A DNA stretch of 64,000 nt from positions 55,342,237 to 55,406,236 of the forward strand of contig NC_088302.1 in NCBI RefSeq assembly GCF_032854445.1. The letters run 5' to 3'. The DNA comes from Liolophura sinensis (Eukaryota; Mollusca; Polyplacophora; Chitonida; Chitonidae). Positions 36,401 to 48,400 of the stretch are shown here, in pieces. The notes under the pieces are model-generated. The model ran no database searches. It was not told where the DNA came from and was given only the letters and a program-made list of their open reading frames with translations. Each line of letters starts with the position of its first letter. Within the stretch, counting starts at the first letter, position 1. The translations under genes were made by a program, and so were the position numbers.

Positions 36401-39400
36401 TAGGAATGTGAGAATTGTGTACTTGATTCATACCACTGTCGGTGGCTAGGTGGTAAAACACCTGTACAGGCTTAGTTAATACACCTGATGCCTCAGTAAT
36501 GAAATTCAGTGGAATATGAAAGATTTGGTTAACAATCCATCTTCCTACAAGATTCACCTATGTGATAAAGAGTGAACAACTGTGGTAAACATGATTTCAG
36601 ATGCGAATAAAAATGTAATTATAAGTGAATAAAGAACTAGTTAACGTACACATGTGTATGAACTCCGAAGCAGACTAAATGTAGCAGTAGAATAAGATTA
36701 AACTTGTCAAGCAGTCCTAAAAGAGCCAGATACATGTCTGTTAAGTAGACAAGAAAGCAGTTTTGATGGGAAAAAAATTGGGAATTGTAATACTGTTGAG
36801 ATGAGATAAATGACAGTAAACTTTCTCCTCCTCCACATGTACATGAAGATTTGCATTTTCTTTGTTGTGCTCACTCGGCTACCATCATTGCAGCAAAATG
36901 ATTCCTGGAACTTCGACAATGGCGGTGATATATGGTCAACTCTACAGATCACAATACAAATGAAATAACATTGAATAATAATGAATTGTTGTTTTAGTTA
37001 ACTTACCATACAAAGAATCTCCAGGAATGCCTGGTTTAGTGTTATTCTTTTACAAGGAAATAGGTGTGAAATTTGTGAGTGTATAGAAAAAATATTGAGC
37101 TTTATAATGAGATGTAGACAGGAGTATCAGATACATAATTACATAGTTTTATAAATTTTGAAATATTGGAATTTCCCATGGATGTATGAAAATGATGGCT
37201 GTTATTATTTGTCTGTAAGTTTACATGTAAATATACATTTGAAATGTAAGACCTGGAATGTCTCAGATTTCTGGACAACTTCCCAGGACAACCAATATCC
37301 CATTCTGTCTTTCAAGAACAGTTTGCTCTCTCATTTATATGTTGCATTGGTTAAGAGAATATTTCAGAGGATGTTAATTTGCCAGCTCTGTGTCCCTGTA
37401 AAACAAAGTAGAAACTGGGTTAAAGCAAGTGTCTATGCAGCAATGCCACTATGAACTGTAGCACCATTATCTTTAATGGACACAGGTTCCAATGGTGTAC
37501 TGCTCATAACTCTTCTCCCTGTGAGCTGGCTTTGCCCTGTCTGGAAGAGTCTGCATGAATGAGAGAGACTCGTATCATGTTTCACAGAGAGACTCAGGCT
37601 TAGCTGCCCTGATGCTGAGCCATGGCCAAGCTTTCTGCAGTAGCCTCTCACCCCTCCATACCGTCTAGAAAATGGAAGTGGCCTACGGATCTGCCCCCAC
37701 TAAGGCTCGCAGGTGTTAACGAACGTAGGCAGCACGTGATTATACAATATACAGGTCAGTCTGATTGAGAAATGTTAAGGAGACGGTAATGCTGATGCAT
37801 TAATTGTCTTGTTTCGTACAGCTAAGTCGCGACTGCATGAATTGTGTATGTGGTACAGAACTGGGGTACATGCAGGTGTTGACCTAAGTAAGACAGACCA
37901 ACGAAGGGATCCAGGTGATCTAGAGTGTGGATGTACCCTCCAGTACATGTGTGAACTCATTCGTTTTAGACATGTTCCCCATTTACATGTACTCTCAGCA
38001 GACGTTGCTCTTCTCAGGTCTGCTCTGCCATATGTGTAATCATTGCTCAGGTGATCTGCCCTACCATGTAATGGTACAGAACACTACAGGGTAAACATGT
38101 TTTCAGTGCCAAACATGTATGTAATTTTAGCTTTGTTGAATGCTGCATGCAAGCTACATCTACATTTACATCCTATTCCTGTAGCTTTGACTGAGCTAAA
38201 TATGTAGAGCTGTTTTCCTACCAGTTTCTGTCCGAGTGCCAGAATACCAAAGTTACAAAGTTTTAAATAATGCAATTGTTACCGGCACCGTGATGCCAAT
38301 GGACACCATCAACAAATGACCTTGGGTGTCCTGTCAGTCATCAGTCAGTCAGTCTCAGATCTAAATCAACTAATCAGAAGGAAAACAAATTTCCAGTTAT
38401 TAGACGCCAGCTTACTTTACCCTTGTCACAGATTCCATGGAGTTGTAGATGTGTCTTCATAGAGATTTACAAGGACACAGTGTGGCACAATGACCTAAAA
38501 CCCTCTCACCTGTGCAATTGATCGGAGTTGAAGTGCAGCTGCCTTCGAATGGTTGTGGCTTTCCCCCGGGCTCTGCTTGGTTTCCTGCCAACATAATGCC
38601 GGCCCCTGTTGTATAAGTGAAATATTCTTTAGTACAATGTAAAACACTGCTCAAATAAATAAATAACATGTATGTGCAGCACGTACATGTCATAAATGTA
38701 ACTTTGAAGAAACAGGTGATTGGACAGACTACTTCATTGCAGCACTGAAGAGACCTTTACAGAAAATAGTTATGAATTTACCATTAAGTTGTTAAAAGAT
38801 TGTACCAATTAAATTTACTTTTTGTAATACACGTAAATGACATAGACATGGTGTAACTTAATATTACCCAGATGAGGGGTTCAGAACATGCAGTAGATAC
38901 TGACTATGTACCATTGATCAGACCTTGATCAGGCATGGTACACGCATGTTCTGTGTCTGTGACTGAAGTGTTTATATGACCAGACAGACAGTCCAGTGGA
39001 CACACCACACCACTGGCATGCTAGTGGCTTGCTAGTAGATGTGGATTCACCGTAGAGCCTGAGAAGATATCTCAAGGACGAAATACACAAGTACACTTAG
39101 TCAGTACACATTACGAGTATAACATTTTTGATCATGAAAATAACACACAGATATACTTAGTCAGTCCACACAAGAACATACTCATCCCACAATCATGAAT
39201 GTCTCAGTGTACTTGTCTGTGACATAAACCTCAGAACAGAAGATGAAATTCACAAATACACTTAGTCCACACAAGAACATGCTTATCCCACAATCATGAA
39301 TGCCTCAGTGTACTCGTCTGTGACATAAACCTCAGAACAGAAGTTGAAATTCACAAATACACTTAGTCCACACAAGAACATACTCATCCCACAATCACGA

Positions 39401-42400
39401 ATGTCTCAGTGTACTCGTCTGTGACATAAACCTCAGAACAGAAGTTGAAATTCACAAATACACTTAGTCCACACAAGAACATGCTCATCCCACAGCCATG
39501 ATTGTCTCAGTGTACTCGTCTGTGATATAAACCTCAGAACAGAAGTCGAAATTCACAAATACACTTAGTCCACACAAGAACATACTCATCCCACAATCAC
39601 AAATGTCTCAGTGTACTCGTCTGTGACATAAACCTCAGAACAGAAGATGAAATTCACAAATACACTTAGTCCACACAAGAACATGCTTATCCCACAATCA
39701 TGATTGTCTCAGTGTACTCGTCTGTGACATAAACCTCAGAACAGAAGATGAAATTCACAAATACACTTAGTCCACCCAAGAACATGGTCATCCCACAGCC
39801 ATGATTGTCTCAGTGTACTTGTCTGTGACATAAACCTCAGAACAGAAGTTGAAATTCACAAATACATTTAGTCCACCCAAGAACATGGTCATCCCACAGC
39901 CATGATTGTCTCAGTGTACTCGTCTGTGATATAAACCTCAGAACAGAAGTCGAAATTCACAAATACACTTAGTCAACACAAGAACATACTCATCCCACAA
40001 TCACGAATGTCTCAGTGTACTCATCTGTGACATAAACCTCAGAACAGAAGATGAAATTCACAAATACGCTTAGTCCACACAAGAACATGCTCATCCCACA
40101 GCCATGATTGTCTCAGTGTACTCGTCTGTGACATAAACCTCAGAACAGAAGTTGAAATTCACAAATACACTTAGTCCACACAAGAACATGCTCATCCCAC
40201 AGCCATGATTGTCTCAGTGTACTCGTCTGTGACATAAACCTCAGAACAGAAGTTGAAATTCACAAATACACTTAGTCCACACAAGAACATGCTCATCCCA
40301 CAATCATGATTGTCTCAGTGTACTCGTCTGTTATATAAACCCCAGAACAGAAGATGAAATTCACACATACGCTTAGTCCACACAAGAACATGCTCATCCC
40401 ACAATTATGAATGTCTCAGTGTACTCGTCTGTGACATAAACCTCAGAACAGAAGATGAAATTCACAAATACGCTTAGTCCACACAAGAACATGCTCATCC
40501 CACAGCCATGATTGTCTCAGTGTACTCGTCTGTGATTTAAACCTCAGAACAGAAATTCAAATTCACAAATACACTTAGTCCACACAAGAACATACTCATC
40601 CCACAATCATGAATGTCTCAGTGTACTCGTCTGTGACATAAACCTCAGAACAGAAGATGAAATTCACAAATACACTTAGTCCACACAAGAACATACTCAT
40701 CCCACAATCACAAATGTCTCAGTGTACTCATCTGTGACATAAACCTCAGAACAGAAGATGAAATTCACAAATACACTTAGTCCACACAAGAACATACTCA
40801 TCCCACAATCATGAATGTCTCAGTGTACTCGTCTGTGACATAAACCTCAGAACAGAAGTCGAAATTCACAAATACACTTAGTCCACACAAGAACATGCTC
40901 ATCCCACAATCATGATTGTCTCAGTGTACTCATCTGTGACATAAACCTCAGAACAGAAGTTGAAATTCACAAATACACTTAGTCCACACCAGAACATGCT
41001 CATCCCACAATCATGAATGCCTCAGTGTACTCGTCTGTGACATAAACCTCAGAACAGAAGATGAAATTCACAAATACACTTAGTCCACACCAGAACATGC
41101 TCATCCCACAATCATGATTGTCTCCCAATTAGTGATCTGTGACAAACCCCGGATGGAAACCTCACAACAGAAGATAAAATACACTTACAGTCAGTCCACA
41201 GTCCACACTGGAACATGTTCATCACACAATCACGATTGTCTCTCTCCAGGAAATTATAGTTTTTGAGCTCTGACATGACCTATATTATCATGAGGACAGT
41301 ATGTCTATTATATTATTTTTTTCCACTATATATGGTACTGTGCACATTTATAAACTTGTCTACAATTTAACTGCACTATGTAAACATGCATAGTTTATTG
41401 GCAGTTATGTTTGGGAGTAAGCACAGAGTGTCTGGACAGTGTCATTGTTCAGCTGTAATGTACAGGGTTGTTTTAGTCCAGCAGTCATGTGTGTTACTCT
41501 GGAGATGAGGTAAACAACATAGTGTATGGGTACATTTAACATTAGGATTGTGACGTGTCCAGAAATCAGAGGCTTATGATGTCAGTCTAGACTGCTACAA
41601 TACTTTGTCCATGAAGTTATTGTTATATGTGGCACGTATATGCTGCATGCTGCTAGCCCCACAATGGCTTTCATGATGTGAAGCGTGGGTAGGTTTGTGG
41701 GATGACATTTTATACTTCTCAATCTGTGTCTTGGAGGTTGTGGTAGTGACAGGTAGTTTGGTGTGACACTATGATTGCCCTGAGTACATGCATCTGCTAT
41801 GTCATCCGCTGGGTTATAAAGTTGCAGATTAATGACAGTTCTTGGGGGTCACATTCATGGAGGACCCCCCAGGTTACAGAGAAACGAGTGGACAGGTCAC
41901 AGTCTTGTGCTGGTCATGTCTGCTCCTCCACAGAGCTGTGGAGGAGAGCGAGACAACGCAGGGCCAGAAATTCCCTGTCACAGCTCATCTGGCTTTATAG
42001 GCTGAAGGACAGGAGGAACCATATATTCTTTGAAGCTCAAAGATCACATGGCAGCAGTTGCATTCATTATCCTAGGAATAAAGCAGTTTTACTGGTACAT
42101 TGTACTTCGTCCCAGTCTTTGGTAGAGAGATTGGAGTTTTGGGTTTTTCTGTGGAATACGGTCTAGAAAGATTAGCAGTATAAACCCAGCAGACAAGTGT
42201 TTTCAGGTAGAATTTTTTGAAAGGTTGAACTCATGTTTCTCAAGAAGGATTCATGTTGAATTGAGCTGATTGTGTAGAGGAAGGGAACAGCTTGCTGCCA
42301 TCCGGTCCTTTGTCTGAAAACTCAAACAGTGTGGTGAATTGATAATCTAATCTACATTTTGCTATTACTTGTCTTGGTAACTATAATTCGTTAGGGCAGT

Positions 42401-45400
42401 GTAGGAAAACAGGAAAAGTCCTTGCATGAAACATTTAGCCTTAAAGCATTTGCATGTATTTCACACATTACTGCTTTCGGGGTAATGTATGTGTGTGAAT
42501 TCTAAAGCCGTGGTTTCTGTTCTCAGGACAAGAGATATCACATTGTGGAAGAGCTCTACAGGAATGAGAAGGAGTATGTGGATGCCCTTAAGACCCTTAA
42601 GGATGTGAGTATATGGATGACGTTAATACACCAGTATGTGGTTGGCCTTCAGACCCTCAAGGATGTGAATTATTGTAAGAGCCTTGAGGTCATATGTGAA
42701 GCTTTAATGAAGCAATGAGTTTATTGAGTAACTGAGTATACAGATCCCCATTCCCCAAAGGTTGAGAATATGTGGAGGTGTTTGCCCTTTTATAAGGATG
42801 TGACTATGTGGATGCCCATAAGGATGTGAGTATGTGGATGTGAGTATGTGGATGCCCATAAGGATGTGAGTATGTGGATGTGAGTATGTGGATGCCCATA
42901 AGGATGTGACTGTGTGGATGTGAGTATGTGGATGCCCATAAGGATGCGAGTATATGGATGTCAGTATGTGGATGCCCATAAGGATATGAGTATGTGGATG
43001 TCAGTATGTGAATGCCCATAAGGATGTGAGTATGTGGATGTGAGTATGTGGATGCCCATAAGGATGTGACTGTGGATGCCCATAAGGATGTGAGTATGTG
43101 GATGTGAGTATGTGGATGCCCATAAGGATGTGAGTATGTGGATGTCAGTATGTGGATTCCCATAAGGATGTCATTATGTGGATGCCCTTAGGTATGTGAG
43201 TGTGCCCTTGAGAGCCATGTTTGTGGATGTTGTAAAGCCTCTAAGGTTGTGAGTATCTGGATCTTACATTGTATGTGTGTCGATGCTCTATAACTGGTTT
43301 ATGTGCAGGTAACTCTGGCAGTGTTATCCTTCTGATGTCTCTCTATTCTTACAAACAAGTCATACATCTTCAAAAGAGTGTACTATCTTTAAGCCAAATA
43401 GAAGTATTTAGGAGCCCTTGGGGGCTCATTTTGGTGAAGGCTTGAATAAAGTTCCTTCTGGTTTCTACACTCTGGTTAACCGAACTGGCATTGTTTTAGG
43501 GAAACAGTCTTGCCGAACCACATCAAATAGATAATGATTAGCATTTGTCTAGACTTTAGATCATTTTCTTGTTTCTTTTCAACCAGGCTGGCTGGACCTA
43601 ACACTTTGATACATTTTGAACGATCTGCCCCAGATGAACTGGAAATGACCCGTTAATAACAAACTTACAAGAGCTCTGTTATTCGAAGTCAAATCCCTTA
43701 AAATGTGTGATTTGTAGTATGGGTTGTAGATCAGCCAATCTGAGCCAGTCCATTATCCTGTTCACTAGAGTAGAACACAGGTCATTCATGCTGGTTGACA
43801 CGGACATGAGCACATTCAGTGAAACCATTGTCCACTGGGCAGTGCCTGATGATATCACAGCATTCCCAGCATGTCTGCAAATGGCATGTCATTGACCTGA
43901 CACAGGCAAAACCAGATAACTTTGTATGTTCTCTTCCCTTCCTATTAAAATAAATGCAGCAATAAGTGGGAATGTTATATTTTAAAGGTCAAATACACAG
44001 ATTTAGATAAAGAGTCACGTATTATCCAAAAGACTTTGCCACAGGTTGTGCGGATAGAATGAGCCCTTGCAAGCAGTATGAAATTCCAATCCGTTGCTGT
44101 TAATATATGCATAATGGGGTTATAATTTTAAACAAAATTGCATGAAATGCTCTTTCAGATTTAGTGACATTTGAGAATAAATGAACTTGAAACACAAAAA
44201 TTGACGAGTATAGATGAAAAGTGAGCATAAATGGGCATTGTAATGACGATACCAAATATGCACAAAGACAAAAATGTATTTCACCTTATTTAATTAATTT
44301 CTACATTTTGTGCGTAAATACTGAAGCTTTACAATAATCATTTCACTGTTAAATTTCATAAATCCTTTAAGTCAACAGATTGAGAACAAAACTGTATTGC
44401 TGGTTTTTCTTCACACCAAGGAAAAGTGCTAGATGGTGCTGTTGCCTTTAGGTTCATCTATAATGGAATCCTTGACTCTGCTTCAGCCAGAGAAGCATCT
44501 GTAATCTTTTCACTGACCTTAATTCTTACACTATCTTTCATGAAAAGAATGTATTACATTAAAGTGAAGTAATAGAGAGTATGGTGCTATAAAGCCCAAT
44601 CAAATGACAGCTTCAACATTTACTCTGTGTTATCTTTCAGAAATACATGTCTCCGTTGAAGTCTCAGAATGTTCTGGATGAGTCCGTGGTGGATCACATT
44701 TTCTACATGGTTCCTGAAATCTTAATTCATCACTCAATTTACCTGGATTTTCTGGACAAAGTCTGGAAGAACTGGGACAGCCGCAACAGTACTGTTGGCA
44801 ACATTATCGTTAGCATTGTAAGTTGTCATGTACACTGAGTGCATGTAAGTTTGGGTGTTAAGTTTGAGGTAACATTTTAATAGCAAAATAGATTTCATGT
44901 AATTAGGGAAAAACATTTTCTTATCATGTTTTATATTTGATTAAGGGAATATTTTCTGGAGGTGAGGAAAATTATTAAAATCTGCATAAAACATTAATTT
45001 ATATCACGTCTCTGCATTTGTGGTTTTGTGTTGATCGTGGTTTCACTGCAAAAAGATGAAAAATACAATAATTCCTGCTTATTGTGTTTCAGTTTTCCAA
45101 ACAAACAGTGCTAGACAGTTATTTGTCATTTGTGGAAAACTACAAGAGTTCTGGAAAAGTCATAGAAAGTGCTTTATTAACCAAATCTTCTGTCTCAAAG
45201 TTTCTAGATGTGAGTAGTTTACAAAAACTTACTGAAAATGTGAAAAAATTGACCTCTTTATTATTTTATTTCCTTTACCCGGTAAATTAGTCTAAATATA
45301 TTAATATACTAAATAATAATTACTTTAGAAATAAGTTCAACTATTTGTTGAAAATTAACTTGTACTAAATATTGCACTCATAAGAAGCTATTATGCTAAT

Positions 45401-48400
45401 TAAAAATGGTAAAATCTCTGTATCTACATGTACATGTGGTCACTTGCATACTTTTCCATTTCCTCTATAAATATTACTCATTTTTCACGGCTGCAGATTG
45501 GGGTTTGACTAAGAATCAAATAATTCAAAATCTTATTATAATAATCTAATTATAATCTTGTCCGCTTTTGTCAGCTCTGTCAGCGAGAATCTGGTAGTAA
45601 ACTGACCATCAAAGATCTGATAGTCCGCCCCATACAGAGGATACCCCGATATGAACTTCTGCTTCAGGTATGGGTCACAGCTTGTATTGTTTTTCACAGA
45701 TAGGACTGGTATTTCACTGCCATTGGTATCCATGGTAACCGTTAGCAGAATATCTATAATATCATCTAGTTCATCAGTATAAGAGCCAGGAAAACCTGTT
45801 ACATCTGTGTTGTGTGTAAGTCTTGTACTTTAAGGAGTCAATACAACTATATTAGATTTTTTGCTTCTCGTTTCTTCTTGTTTAGTTTGTATGGTTGTAA
45901 TATTTATTTTTTGTTATGTCTTTCGTTCTGTACTATTCTGAAAATGCAGCATCCAAACTTAAATTCTCAAGAAACACACATTTCATAATTAGCATAAACT
46001 CTTGTGAGGGAAATAAATGTAGACGTAGTTGCATGTATTTCTGCAATAGTAGTCTGAAGTTGTCTTACTGAATCAGTAATCTTCATCCACAAATTCTGAC
46101 TTTCAGCGTTTAATTGAGAACACACCAAAGAATCACCCGGACGCTCCGCTTCTACAGGAGGCGGAGAAAGTGATGCATGATCTGGCTGTGAAAATTGGAA
46201 CTGCTACGGAGAGCAAACAGGAGGAAGACATGCAGGAAACGCTCAAGAAATTAGAAATGTTGCTAGTCACAGAGGTATGAGACATGTTGTTAGCCACAGA
46301 GGTATGATACATGTTGCTAGCCACAGAGATATGATACATGTTGCTAACCACAGAGGTATGAGACATGTTGCTTGTCACAGAGGTATGAGATATGTTGTTA
46401 GCCACAGAGGTATGAGACATGTTGGCTGTCACAGAGGTATGAGACATGTTACCTGTCACAGAGGTATGAGACATGTTACCTGTCACAGAGGTATGAGACA
46501 TGTTACCTGTCACAGAGGTATGAGACATGTTGCTTGTCACAGAGGTATGAGACATGTTGTTAGCCACAGAGGTATGAGACATGTTGCTTGTCACAGAGGT
46601 ATGAGATATGTTGTTTGTCACAGAGGTATGAGACATGTTGTTAGCCGCAGAGGTATGAGACATGTTTCTAGCCACAGAGGTATGAGACATGTTGCTAGCC
46701 ACAGAGGTATGAGACATGTTGTTAGCCACAGAGGTATGAGACATGTTTCTTGTCACAGAGGTATGAGACATGTTGTTTGTCACAGAGGTATGAGACATGT
46801 TGTTTGTCACAGAGGTATGAGAAATGTTGCTAGCCACAGAGGTATGAGACATGTTGCTTGTCACAGAGGTACGAGACATGTTGTTAAACACAGAGGTATG
46901 AGACATATTGCTTGTCACAGAGGTATGAGATTTGTTGTTTGTCACAGAGGTATGAGACATGTTTCTAGCCACAGAGGTATGAGACATGTTGCTTGTCACA
47001 GAGGTATGAGACATGTTTCTTGTCACAGAGGTATGAGACATGTTGTTTGTCACAGAGGTATGAGACATGTTGCTTGTCACAGAGGTATGAGAAATGTTGC
47101 TAGCTACAGAGGTATGAGACATGTTGCTTGTCACAGAGGTACGAGACATGTTGTTAAACACAGAGGTATGAGACATATTGCTTGTCACAGAGGTATGAGA
47201 TATGTTGTTTGTCACAGAGGTATGAGACATGTTTCTAGCCACAGAGGTATGAGACATGTTGCTTGTCACAGAGGTATGAGACATGTTTCTTGTCACAGAG
47301 GTATGAGACATGTTGTTTGTCACAGAGGTATGAGACATGTTGCTTGTCACAGAGGTATGAGAAATGTTGCTAGCTACAGAGGTATGAGACATGTTGCTTG
47401 TCACAGAGGTACGAGACATGTTGTTAAACACAGAGGTATGAGACATATTGCTTGTCACAGAGGTATGAGATATGTTGTTTGTCACAGAGGTATGAGACAT
47501 GTTTCTAGCCACAGAGGTATGAGACATGTTGCTTGTCACAGAGGTATGAGACATGTTGCTTGTCACAGAGATATGAGACATGTTGCTTGTCACAGAGGTA
47601 TGAGACATGTTGCTTGTCACAGAGGTATGAGACATGTTGCTTGTCACAGAGGTATGAGACATGTTGTTAGCCACAGAGGTATGAGACATGTTTCTAGCCA
47701 CAGAGGTATGAGACATGTTGCTAGCCACAGAGGTATGAAACATGTTGCTTGTCACAGAGGTATGAGACATGTTGCTTGTCACAGAGGTATGAAACATGTT
47801 GCTTGTCACAGAGGCATGAGACATGTTGCTTGTCACAGAGGTATGAGACATGTTGCTTGTCATAGAGGTATGAAACTTATTGTTAGCCACAGAAGTATGA
47901 GACATGTTACTACTCACACAGGTATCAGACATGTTGCTGGTCAAAACAACATGGAAAAGGTTGCTTTGGGAATTTTGTTTGCCCAAATTTGAAAGAAACG
48001 TAAAATGATGACACTATCTTCATGTTACATGTATCAGTACAAATAACACGATATGCACAGAAAATGTTTGTCGAGGAAGAGTTCACTTTCAGAAGTTGGC
48101 TTAATGAACTGTGTCTGGTGATTTTAACATGCATTTAATTTCAGTGCGTAGAATTTGATATATAAGAAATCCCCAATTACAACAAGTAATTGTTGCTTTT
48201 GTTTTCTTCCTACAGCTCAATGCCCCAGACAGAACATACCTGAGGCATGATATGGTGCAGATTTCGGTAAGACTTGCTCGTCGCGTGCACCCAGGTTGAC
48301 AGTATCTTAATAACAACATGGTGAGGTGAACAATAATGGTGTATATCAGTGAGAAACAGAAGAGGCTTCAGTTTGCCAGGTTTATGTTTTCTGATGAGTT

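Larger units (their letters stand above)
24467..42526 (+). other. ARHGEF17 intron 1 (18.1 kb)
   Basis: Very long intron separating the disordered exon from the DH domain. It holds at least five minisatellite arrays, three SINE copies or remnants and a hammerhead-like motif, listed separately. Outside these no protein-coding exon was recognised. Stretches 26300-29340, 33590-34720, 34770-35690, 35935-38460 and 41250-42520 contain no feature I can support. Confidence 0.85.

Noticed and set aside
39080-41240. Regular repeats resembling a CRISPR array
   Set aside because: Units are contiguous and diverged along their whole length with no unique spacers, and the genome is eukaryotic; the same applies to all other arrays here.
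46133-47986. 617-codon minus-strand ORF (MSHTSVTSN repeats) and 571-codon plus-strand ORF (MRHVACHRG repeats)
   Set aside because: Both lie in the 27-bp exon-derived satellite; a unit divisible by three keeps frames open by default. They overlap exon 6 and its intron, and no family or start context supports them.
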